DNA from: JAJPKK01 sp963807015
GTDB taxonomy: Bacteria > Pseudomonadota > Alphaproteobacteria > Rhizobiales > Xanthobacteraceae
Direction of reading: 5' to 3'
NCBI GenBank assembly: GCA_963807015.1
Contig: CAWEAS010000013.1
Location: forward strand, 186,001 to 250,000
DNA length: 64,000 nucleotides
The position numbers and the translations under genes are program-made. How positions within the stretch are numbered: position 1 is the stretch's first letter; every line of letters starts with the position of its first letter. Under the pieces are notes generated by a model. It had not been told where the DNA came from. It ran no database searches and was given only the letters and a program-made list of their open reading frames with translations. Shown piece by piece: positions 16,759 through 24,842 of this stretch.

Positions 16759-18651
16759 ATGACCCATTCGAACAGCACAAGCGCAAAAAGCACTCCCGTG
16801 AAAGGTTGTTTGTTGCTCGGCGTCGCCACCCTTGTGTTGACCGGTGCGGCCGCGATGACGGCGCCGGCCTCGGCCGATCAGTTGCTGAGCGGCGCGATCA
16901 CCTCGGCCTCGGGCCAGAAGCTCGAAGGCATCCAGGTCTCTGCCAAGAAGGAAGGCTCGACGATCACGACGAGCGTGTTCACCGACCAGAACGGCCAGTA
17001 TTTCTTCCCGGCGCTCCCGGACGGCAAATACCGGGTGTGGGCGCAGGCGCTGGGCTTCGAGACCAGCAAGACCGCCGTCGATCTCACTTCGGCTTCGCAT
17101 CAGGATTTCAAGCTCGCCGCGATCACCGATCCCGAGCAGAAGATCAAGCAGATGCCGTCCGAGATGCTGGCAGCGGCGCTGCCCGATGAGACCGAAGCCG
17201 ACGCGCAGATGAAGCGCATCTTCCACAACCAGTGCACCGGTTGCCATACGCCGGGCTATCCGCTGCAGTTCAAGTTCGATGAAGCCGGCTGGAACAAGAT
17301 CATCAACCTGATGAAGATGGTCGCCAACACCGGCGAATACATGGGCCCGAATCACAAGCCGAACGGCATCATCGAGTTCAATCGCAAGGAGCTTGCCGCC
17401 TATCTCGCCCGCGCCCGCGGCCCCGGCGAAACCTCGATGAAGTTCAAGGACCGTCCGCGGCCGACCGGCGAAGCCGCCCGCGTCGTATGGCAGACCTATG
17501 ATCTGCCGCTCAGCCCGGTGAGCGGCATGGGCGTGCGCGGCGCGAAATACACCGTCAATGACGGCTACGACTGGAACCTCGGCACGCCCTCGAAGCTCGG
17601 CCAGCTTCCCCACGACGGCGCCATGGGGCTCGACGGCAATCTCTACTACACCGTCAACAATCCGAACCCCGACGTGACCGTCGGCAAGGTCGACACCAAG
17701 ACCGGCGAGGTGAAGTATCTCAAGGTCGAGCGCAAGGACGGCAAATGGGCCGCGACCGCCCATGGCCTCACCCGCGACGCCAACGGCGACCTGTGGTTCG
17801 ACGTCAATCCGGGCCGCCGCAGCCTCGGCAAGCTCGAAGCGAAGACCGAGAAGATCAGCGTCTACGAGACGCCGGAGCCGATGTCGCCGCTCGGCGGCGC
17901 CGTCACCCTCGATGTCGACGGCAAGGGCCGCATCTGGGCGTCCGCGCCCGACGGCGTCGTCGCCTTCGATCCGGCGACCGAGAAGTTCACCGACTTCAAG
18001 TCGATCCTGCCGTTCAAGAACGCCAAGGGCACCAACTCGACCTACGGCGCCGCGGGTGACCGCGACGGCAACGGCTGGTGGGCGCAGATGGCGTTCGACA
18101 CCATCGGCAAAGCCGACATGGCGAGCGGCAAGACCACCGAGATCGTGCTGCCGTCGCTCAAGGACGAGATGGCGCGGTTGCCGGAGGCGAAGCGCGCCTT
18201 CTACGAGAACTTCACCGACCGCACCAACGGCAATCCGGTTCCCTGGAGCCAGGGTCCGCGCCGCATGGGCACCGACAAGAACGCCGACGTGCTGTGGGTC
18301 GGCAATTCATGGGGCGCGACGCTCGCCCGCATCGACACCAAGACGGGCCAGACCTCGATCATCCCGTTCCCCGATCCGGCCTATCAGCCGTATCACATCG
18401 CGGTCGACATGAACCACAATGTGTGGGGCAACCTCTGGACCGCGGACCGGATCGCAAAATACGACCCGGCCGCCGGCCAATGGACGCTGTTCGATCTGCC
18501 GATGCGCGGCACCGAGATCCGCCACATCTCGCTCCTCGAGCGCGACGGCGTGACCAAGGTGATCGTGCCGGTCTATCGCGACAGCATGATGGGCGTGATG
18601 ACGCTCCGCAGCGAAGCCGACATCGCCGCCCTCAAGACGGCGGCGAAGTAA
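16759..18651 (+). CDS. Exported protein: carboxypeptidase-regulatory-like domain + c-type heme site + Vgb-like propeller
   Basis: Predicted periplasmic protein of 630 residues. The signal peptide ends at ASA-D (about residue 39). Residues 41-120 form a carboxypeptidase regulatory-like beta-sandwich (GAITSASGQKLEGIQVSAKK; DGKYRVWAQALGF). A single heme-c site, CTGCH, is at 159-163. Residues about 220-625 look like a streptogramin-lyase (Vgb)/NHL-type propeller with repeats such as GLDGNLYYTVN and GKVDTKTGEV. True Vgb enzymes inactivate streptogramins; the added heme and N-terminal domain argue for a redox or substrate-sensing role instead. The ATG at 16759 follows GGAGAGAG. A 10-bp hairpin lies downstream. 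The function is an inference. Confidence 0.8.
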   Translation: MTHSNSTSAKSTPVKGCLLLGVATLVLTGAAAMTAPASADQLLSGAITSASGQKLEGIQVSAKKEGSTITTSVFTDQNGQYFFPALPDGKYRVWAQALGFETSKTAVDLTSASHQDFKLAAITDPEQKIKQMPSEMLAAALPDETEADAQMKRIFHNQCTGCHTPGYPLQFKFDEAGWNKIINLMKMVANTGEYMGPNHKPNGIIEFNRKELAAYLARARGPGETSMKFKDRPRPTGEAARVVWQTYDLPLSPVSGMGVRGAKYTVNDGYDWNLGTPSKLGQLPHDGAMGLDGNLYYTVNNPNPDVTVGKVDTKTGEVKYLKVERKDGKWAATAHGLTRDANGDLWFDVNPGRRSLGKLEAKTEKISVYETPEPMSPLGGAVTLDVDGKGRIWASAPDGVVAFDPATEKFTDFKSILPFKNAKGTNSTYGAAGDRDGNGWWAQMAFDTIGKADMASGKTTEIVLPSLKDEMARLPEAKRAFYENFTDRTNGNPVPWSQGPRRMGTDKNADVLWVGNSWGATLARIDTKTGQTSIIPFPDPAYQPYHIAVDMNHNVWGNLWTADRIAKYDPAAGQWTLFDLPMRGTEIRHISLLERDGVTKVIVPVYRDSMMGVMTLRSEADIAALKTAAK

Positions 18652-18693
18652 GCGGCGCGGCGCCGACTGCGCGAAGGCGAGAGTGAACGAAAG

Positions 18694-18717
18694 CCGGGCC
18701 GCGGAAACGCGGCCCGG
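18694..18717 (+). terminator. Hairpin after the heme-propeller gene
   Basis: Perfect 10-bp stem (CCGGGCCGCG / CGCGGCCCGG) closed by a GAAA tetraloop, 43 bases after the stop codon. There is no T-tract, so it may be an RNA-stabilising or Rho-assisted end rather than a classical intrinsic terminator. Confidence 0.5.
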
Positions 18718-18774
18718 ACCGCAATGACGGATGCGGCATAGTTAATTTGATTATCGCTCCCCGGTGTTAGTATC

Positions 18775-19749
18775 ATGGATATTTTCAAGGCGACCGTTCC
18801 GGAGGACAAGTTTCATAAGAACTTTGCGCGCACTCTGCAACCAAGCGGCCATGGCGTCCGCGAAGTACTGAAGTGCTGGGCAGACGGTTTCACGGATCGC
18901 GACGGCAAATTTGTTCGAGAATTCCAAACAACCTATAATTCGAGCTTCTGGGAGCTATATCTATTTGCCGTCCTCAAGCGACTAGGCATCAAAGTTAATA
19001 TGACCTACGACTCTCCTGATTTCGTAGCGGCGGACCATCCCTTTGCCATTGAAGCTACCATAGCGGGACATGCTGCGGATGCCGTTGCAGAATGGGAGAA
19101 GACTTTTGAGGTTATTCTGTCCGAAGATCCCAAAGAAGCTATTGATCAAACGACTATTCGCCTAGCGAATGCATTAAGCGCAAAGTCGACGTCATATCAA
19201 ACGAAATATAATACTTTGCCGCACATGGCGAATCGCGCTTACGTTGTTGCCATCTCCAATTTTGCAACGCCCGGCTTTTTTTTATTGGGTGATACCGCGC
19301 TCCAGCGGTTGCTCTATGATCCAGCCGGCGAGACGGCGCTTGCAAAGGCGAACGGCGCTCTGGTGCCGCTTGGCTTGTTCCGCGACGATGGGATATCCCA
19401 TATCAGCGGCATACTTTATTCGTCGGTAGCTAGCTTCGGCAAGGCACGTGCCCTTGGACCGGATGGCGATGAATTCACATTTCAGGCCGTCCGAGAACGT
19501 AATGGCGGCGAGCGCATTCACATCGTCGCGAAGAAATCAGAGTACAAGGAAACGCTGACCGATGGCTTGCGCTACTTCTCAAATCCCTTCGCCACGGTAC
19601 GGCTTGATCCACAGTTGTTTCGCGACGACGGAATCAAGCGATATCTGGGAGAGAAGGACGGCACGATGCTTATCACATGCAATCCCGAAGGTGATCTCGA
19701 GTGGCGGCAGGTAATTCACCTTAACCCGAGCCTCATCAACCGCAGTTGA
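18775..19749 (+). CDS. Unknown protein, possibly PD-(D/E)XK nuclease-like
   Basis: 324 residues, family not recognised. Helix FWELYLFAVLKRLGI (about residues 59-73), then SPDFVAADHPFAIEAT (about 81-96), resemble the order Glu helix, Asp strand, Glu-x-x strand of PD-(D/E)XK nucleases, but the usual Lys is a Thr here, so this is only a fold guess. A second block (MANRAYVVAISNFATPGFFL) looks like a core strand, then HISGILYSSVASFGKAR. No signal peptide or membrane segment. Codon use and base composition are clearly more AT-rich than the neighbours, which fits horizontal acquisition. It faces a second unknown, similarly AT-richer gene. Start ATG 18775, no strong RBS. Confidence 0.7.
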   Translation: MDIFKATVPEDKFHKNFARTLQPSGHGVREVLKCWADGFTDRDGKFVREFQTTYNSSFWELYLFAVLKRLGIKVNMTYDSPDFVAADHPFAIEATIAGHAADAVAEWEKTFEVILSEDPKEAIDQTTIRLANALSAKSTSYQTKYNTLPHMANRAYVVAISNFATPGFFLLGDTALQRLLYDPAGETALAKANGALVPLGLFRDDGISHISGILYSSVASFGKARALGPDGDEFTFQAVRERNGGERIHIVAKKSEYKETLTDGLRYFSNPFATVRLDPQLFRDDGIKRYLGEKDGTMLITCNPEGDLEWRQVIHLNPSLINRS

Positions 19750-19931
19750 CACCCGTCGAAGCAGTTCCGACGCATTCCTGTTTAGCGTTCAGTTGATGGG
19801 CGACCAGGGGCCAATCAGCTGGTAGCGAACCCGCGCGGGCTTAAAACCGATGAATACCTCGATTGTCCCTTTCCGTTGACTGCCCCTAGGTGCTGATGGT
19901 GAACAGCCCACGTACGTCAATCGCTATCATG

Positions 19932-20973
19932 CTAACGCACCGCGTTTCCAAATATTATTATGTCGTCAGGATCGCTCCAAATATCGGCACTCACCTTATC
20001 GAACAACCCGGTTGTAAACTTCTGAACCGGGAGATCAGAATAGAACATTGGCGACGTTAGATCGATCCCGGACATGATGTCGATGCCGAACTGTCTTCGG
20101 GCGTATTCGACGGTGCGCAAGAGGTCTTCTATAGGACTCGATCGCTTTGTTTCATCAATTTGGAAGTCTCTGACCTCGGGTGGATCGAGCCTGAGGTGTT
20201 GCATAATTACTCGCATCTCAGCGGACCATGCTTTCAAATACCTCTGCTCGAACGCTAAACGTCTTGCGAAGTCAAGGAAGAAGCGGCCCTTAAGTGTCGG
20301 AACTCGGATCATCGAGTGCTCAACTGAGGCAATAAAACCCACTCCCGCAAGCATAGCCATGGCTTCCCGAAGCGGAGAGCCCTTTGAGCCAACCTCCTTT
20401 TCAAATGAAGGGCCATGATAGCATCCTGACGTAGCCACGACTTGCAAAGCGGCCATTTTTAATCCCAGTACCCCCCCCATGATTCGCAAATGTTGTTACA
20501 TCAGAATGGGAGAGCTTGCCGAATACAACACCAAAAAGAAGGTCTGACGAAACTTCATTAAATATGTACGCATTCATCCAGTTTCTTTGCTCGACCGCGT
20601 CCACATCGAAACTTTCGGGGATGGGGATGATCCTTAGCCCTCGCAAAAGAGATCGGGTTGTCGAGTTGTCGCGGTACGTGCGAAGAACTTCGTCAATTTT
20701 TGCCCGATTCCGAATGCGATCACGGACGAAATACAATTTAAGTGATGATTCGGCATCGAACAGAAGGGTGCGCAGGTCTTTCTCGATCCCTTCTTCATGG
20801 CCCCAAAGAACCTGTGAAACCAGCGGTCGACTAGCGTCGCGAAGAATTACGCACCCGTAATCGAAAGTTCGCCGCTCGGCCTCTCTTAGTCCAAGCAAGC
20901 GTGTGCCGGAGAACCTTTGTAAGGCCCCATCTAGCGATTCTGAAATAAATTTATGTTCAGCACTGTCTACCAC
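19932..20973 (-). pseudogene. Unknown islet protein, frame broken at a G8 homopolymer
   Basis: Two adjoining frames form one gene of about 346 residues. The N-terminal part (from ATG 20973) runs to TTFANHGG. The C-terminal part continues VLGLKMAALQVVATSGCYHG to the stop at 19932. They meet at a run of eight G on the coding strand (20471-20478); seven would restore one frame, and the span is a multiple of three plus one. The family is not recognised. The middle region (SPLREAMAMLAGVGFIASVE, then MIRVPTLKGRFFLDFARRL) could be a winged-helix domain. No signal or membrane segments. The indel could be decay, a sequencing error, or slippage-based switching. Base composition matches its convergent partner. 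Confidence 0.7.
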
Positions 20974-21076
20974 CGGACTGGCCCTCCGGGTGCCAGTTTC
21001 ATTTCCTTCCGTAACTACGTATAGGCGACCCGCCTAGACCGAGTCGATAAGAGCCACGTTTGGTATCAGGCCGTCC

Positions 21077-21838
21077 CTACCGCGCGACGGGGTCCATGCC
21101 GCTTTTCCGAATAGCCTCGGACGCATGCGGCGAAGCCAGAAACGCGATCAGTCGTTTGGCGCCTTCAGTGTTGCCCGAGCCGGCGACGACGGCGGCTGAA
21201 AACGTCTGAACGAACTGGATCTCCGGGGCGATGTTGCCGGCGAATTCGACGCCTGATGCGTGCAAAATTTCGCTGACCGGCATGACCGCAAGATCGGCAG
21301 TTCCAGCGGCGACCATGTCGGTGGCGTCGCTGCCGCGCGCCGCCGGCTTCGCGTTGACTTTGTCCGCGATGCCGAGCCGCGGGAAAAGATCTTTCATCAG
21401 CCAGATGCCGCTCGTGCTTGCGGGCATCGCCACGGTCTTGGCCTTGACCATGAGTTGCTTGAAGGCCTCGACGGTGCTCACGTCGGGCTTAGCAGTGCCC
21501 GCCCGGACGGCGATGCCGAGGGGTACGCGCGCCAGATCCATGTCCGTGCCGGCAGCGATCCGCTTCTCGGCGATCAGGTCATTGAGGCCCTCGCGCGAGA
21601 GGATCACGACGTCGGCGGCCGCACCGCCGGCGAGCTTCGCAGCAATGGTTTGCGGCCCCGATCCCTGCGACGCACCTGATCCGGTCGTGACCTTGAGGCC
21701 GCTCGCCCGCTCGAACTCCGGCAAAAGCTGTTCGTACGCGCCACCAAATCCGCCCGACATCAGAACGTTCACCTGCGCCGAGGCCGAAACCGGCGAAAGC
21801 AGCAGCACGGCCAAGACGACGAATGAGAAACCCTTCAT
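21077..21838 (-). CDS. Extracellular solute-binding protein, ModA-like
   Basis: Periplasmic binding protein of the molybdate/spermidine-like type II fold, 253 residues. The signal peptide is MKGFSFVVLAVLLLSPVSASA. The mature chain starts QVNVLMSGGFGGAYEQLLPE and has GSGASQGSGPQTIAAKLAGG and AAADVVILSREGLNDLIA, the ModA-type ligand-site regions. The ATG at 21838 follows GAGGAGG. No ABC permease or ATPase is nearby, so it is an orphan binding protein. Its ligand need not be molybdate. It lies 68 bases after the encapsulin gene on the same strand and may share its transcript. Confidence 0.85.
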   Translation of the reverse strand: MKGFSFVVLAVLLLSPVSASAQVNVLMSGGFGGAYEQLLPEFERASGLKVTTGSGASQGSGPQTIAAKLAGGAAADVVILSREGLNDLIAEKRIAAGTDMDLARVPLGIAVRAGTAKPDVSTVEAFKQLMVKAKTVAMPASTSGIWLMKDLFPRLGIADKVNAKPAARGSDATDMVAAGTADLAVMPVSEILHASGVEFAGNIAPEIQFVQTFSAAVVAGSGNTEGAKRLIAFLASPHASEAIRKSGMDPVAR

Positions 21839-21906
21839 GATTGCCTCCTCGCGGGCCTGCTCCCGCGCTCCCAGCGTGTGAACGACGGTGGATCGCGTCC
21901 GGTCCT

Positions 21907-22717
21907 CTACTTGGCTGCGGGCGGCGCGAGGGCGACGACGGCTTCGGTCGTCAGCAACAGAAATGTCAGCGTCTCCTGCAGGTAGAGGCGCACAACGCTG
22001 TCGGTGTGGCTGAGATAGCCGATCGAGACGTCCTGGCCGACATGCAGATCGAAATCGCCGCCGCGGGTGGTAAGCACGAAGCCGCCGGTGATGGCAGGAG
22101 TTCCAGATGATCTCGTCTTTGACGAGCTTCTTGACGTGTTCCAGCACCGGGTAACCGTTGTCGCTGACCTCGGCGAGCGCCGTATAGGCATCGGCACCGA
22201 GCAGGACCGAATATGGCCCGTTGACCCCGACGAGACGCAGCTGGCTCAAAGCCTTTGCAATGGCGTCAGGGTACTGACGCACGTCGGCCGGGAGCGTGAT
22301 CGGCGGATTGCTCGTCCCTTGGCGCAGGCCGACAATACTCGCCGCGGAGTACCCCTCGAAAATCGCCCGGTCCTCGGCATAAGCGATCTTCTGCGCGGCG
22401 TCCTTCGCAGGTTGCCAATCGGAATCGTCTGCGCCGCGTTCCACGTCGTCGATCTGCTGGCGATCGAGTTCGAACGGGACCCGAAACTCCACCAGCGCCT
22501 TGACCTCACGCTGCCGCGCAAGAATCCCGTCGCCGGGCGCTGTAATCGTCTTGAGGTGGCCGGTCCCGACGGCGGAAAGGCCGACGCCGCCGGCGCCATG
22601 CACGTCGACCACGCGCCGCCCGGCGAGATAGCGCTTGAGCGTGCGCGTCGTCTCCTCCTCGATGTCCGCCCACGCCGCGTCGGAGATCGGGGCAAGCTCG
22701 CGATGAAGATTATTCAT
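21907..22717 (-). pseudogene. Encapsulin shell protein (family 1), +1 frameshift near 22100
   Basis: Shell protein that self-assembles with the HK97 phage-capsid fold into a nanocompartment. The first frame reads MNNLHRELAPISDAAWADIE, then TLKRYLAGRRVVDVHGAGG, and continues to DEIIWNS. The end (PAITGGFVLTTRGGDFDLHV, then GQDVSIGYLSH to the TAG at 21907) is in the next frame. One extra base at 22098-22102 accounts for it; without it the product is 269 residues, normal for the family. The ATG (22717) overlaps the stop of the DyP peroxidase by eight bases, with AGGAG upstream. If the shift is real, the shell protein loses its last 65 residues and probably cannot assemble; a sequencing error is equally likely. 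Confidence 0.88.
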
Positions 22718-23783
22718 GCCGGTTTTCTCCTTTGAGGGAACCGATGCCCAGCGAACCATCCGACGCTGCTGTCGCGGATGGTGCAGGCTCGGCCACCGAT
22801 GCTGCGGCGGGCGTCGCAACGGCATCGTCGTCGTTGACGGATTCCAAGAATGACGCGGATGGCACAAAGAACAAGGTACCGGTCACCGCGCGGCTGAAGT
22901 CAAGCAGCCGGTCGTAATTGCCGGGCGGCCGCCCGACGAACATGTTCTCGATCATCTGCTCGGTCACCCGGGGCGTGCGGCAATAACCGATGAAATACGT
23001 GCCGAACTCGCCCGCGACCGCATTCCCGAAGGGCATGTTGTCGCGCAGAATCTTGACCTCTTTGCCGTCCTCAGTGATCGTCGTCAGCGCGTTGTGGGCC
23101 GAGGTCGGCTTTATCTTGTCGTCGAGTTCGATGTCGGACAGCTTGGTGCGGCCGATGATGCGTTCCTGCATCTCGGTCGACAGCGCGTTCCAGCCGTCCA
23201 TGTCATGCAGATATTTCTGCACGATCACGTAGCTGCCTCCGGCAAATGCAGGGTCCTCATCGCCGATGATCGCGGCCTCGGCCACGGCCCCTCCGCGCGG
23301 ATTCTCGGTGCCATCGACGAACCCCAAGAGGTCGCGCTCGTCGAAGTAACGAAAGCCATGAACCTCGTCGACCGCCGACACCGCGTCACCGAGGCTCTCC
23401 ATGATCCTGGTCGCGAGTTCGAAGCAGAGATCCATGTGTTTCGCGCGGATATGGAATAGCAGATCGCCAGGCGAGGAGACCGCGTGGCGGGATCCCGCCC
23501 TGATCTCGCGGAAAGGATGCAGCTCGGCCGGCCGCGGGTCGCCGAACAGGCGGTCCCAGGCGTCGGAACCGATCCCCATCACGCAGGTGAGACCGGCTTC
23601 CAGGTTACGAAATTCCACCGCACGGAATAAAGCAGGGAGGTCGCCACAGAACGATCGAACCGTCGTGCAATTGTCGGGGCCTGGGTTGATCGTCACCACG
23701 AGAAAAATCGCCGCCCGGGTCAGCGGCGCTGCGACCGGCTGCGAAACAATCAAGCCATCGATGCCCGCTTTGGCGGCAGTCAT
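22710..23783 (-). CDS. DyP-type peroxidase, encapsulin cargo
   Basis: Heme peroxidase of the dye-decolourising family, 357 residues. The catalytic GFVDG motif is at residues 154-158 (Asp157), the probable proximal heme ligand is His230 (TSAHNALTT), and the distal Arg is near 247 (ILRDNMPFG). After a Pro/Ala-rich linker (about 322-341) the protein ends DGSLGIGSLKGENRHE. The LGIGSLKG part matches the cargo-loading peptide that docks DyP inside encapsulin shells. The gene directly precedes and overlaps the encapsulin gene, the standard order for this system. It probably detoxifies peroxide or oxidises an unknown substrate inside the compartment. Start ATG 23783, weak RBS. Confidence 0.95.
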   Translation of the reverse strand: MTAAKAGIDGLIVSQPVAAPLTRAAIFLVVTINPGPDNCTTVRSFCGDLPALFRAVEFRNLEAGLTCVMGIGSDAWDRLFGDPRPAELHPFREIRAGSRHAVSSPGDLLFHIRAKHMDLCFELATRIMESLGDAVSAVDEVHGFRYFDERDLLGFVDGTENPRGGAVAEAAIIGDEDPAFAGGSYVIVQKYLHDMDGWNALSTEMQERIIGRTKLSDIELDDKIKPTSAHNALTTITEDGKEVKILRDNMPFGNAVAGEFGTYFIGYCRTPRVTEQMIENMFVGRPPGNYDRLLDFSRAVTGTLFFVPSASFLESVNDDDAVATPAAASVAEPAPSATAASDGSLGIGSLKGENRHE

Positions 23784-24022
23784 TAAGGGAGCACTCGTTG
23801 GGCGACATCAGGGAGCGACGTCAGGGGTGAGCTTGATAAGTCCACATTGCCCTGCTCATCAAGAGATAGCAAAGGCCAGTCTTGTCTGAAATTGACACAA
23901 AGTGATCCCGCAGCAGAGGCAGTTTGTCCGCCGCGCGGTGTCGCGTCGCCTGTGCCTTGCGGAGCGGCCCTATCGCGAAGTCCGTTCGCTCGCTCCGCGA
24001 TGTGTGAGGCCGGACAGCAGAG

Positions 24023-24448
24023 CTATGGCTGCTTGGTCAACACCGTGCAGGACGCGACGCGCGTAACCGGCGACTGCAACATATAACAGAGTTCCAACCG
24101 GTTTGGCGCGAGCAGCGTTCCGATGCTGTATCCGTCGTCGTCCACCAGATAGATCGGACCGGTGTGCGATATCACGGCGATGACTTTGTCATTGCCGCGC
24201 GTCGACGAAAACGTGCCGGAGAAACGCCGGCCATCCTGCTTGTCGACTGTCAGCGTGAACGCCACGCTGTTCAACCGCGGCTCGGCCCCTGCCGTGGCGG
24301 CAGCGTGATGAGGGTTGCCGGTACCCAGGATGATCGTTTCACTGTCGCCTTTCCACGTGCCGCGCAGGTCGGGAACGGCGGTTTGTGCCATCGCCGAAGT
24401 CGCAACCGTCAACGTCGTAAGTGTCACCATCCAAGCAAGTTTCGACAT
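24023..24448 (-). CDS. Small exported protein of unknown function
   Basis: 141 residues. A signal peptide of about 21 residues (MSKLAWMVTLTTLTVATSAMA) is followed by a domain starting VPDLRGTWKGDSETIILGTG. The pattern GTWKG with later strands (FTLTVDKQDGRRFSGTFSS, IAVISHTGPIYLVDDDGYSI) suggests a small periplasmic beta-barrel or lipocalin-like sandwich. Two Cys near the C-terminus (LCYML, ASCTVL) may form a disulfide. The ATG at 24448 follows AAGGAG. It is a single-gene unit between the DyP operon and the esterase. Family not recognised. Confidence 0.75.
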   Translation of the reverse strand: MSKLAWMVTLTTLTVATSAMAQTAVPDLRGTWKGDSETIILGTGNPHHAAATAGAEPRLNSVAFTLTVDKQDGRRFSGTFSSTRGNDKVIAVISHTGPIYLVDDDGYSIGTLLAPNRLELCYMLQSPVTRVASCTVLTKQP

Positions 24449-24842
24449 GGTTGGCTCCTTTTGCAGGTAGAACGCTCGATAGTCGCGAAGTCACTGCAAA
24501 TCAGCGCATAGTCGCCGATGGTCCCGGCGACCTGAGCGATATAACACTCGTACGTGTTGCTTTTACTTCGGTTGTTGGTGCTTTCCTATTCCCGCAACCG
24601 GGCTTGACCCCCTCCCCCGATTTTTTCGTAAACATTTTGTGTCCGCGGCTCTGATAAGTCGAAGCGCCTCGCAATCTATGAGATACCTGGGCGCGGCATT
24701 TTCGATACCCGCTCGCGTTGTGGCTGGGACGAGGATCGCAGCCTTCGCGACCACTTTCGGATGCCGGCAAAATCAGCCAATGTAGTCCGATGGCAAAGCT
24801 GCAATCGCAAAGACGCGATTGCGCATCGTAGGGAGGACGTCA
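24449..24842. other. Intergenic region between divergent genes, no gene seen
   Basis: Separates the small exported protein (minus) from the carboxylesterase (plus). Short open frames on both strands lack an RBS or coding pattern. It should hold both promoters, but I cannot point to a convincing -35/-10 pair. Confidence 0.5.
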
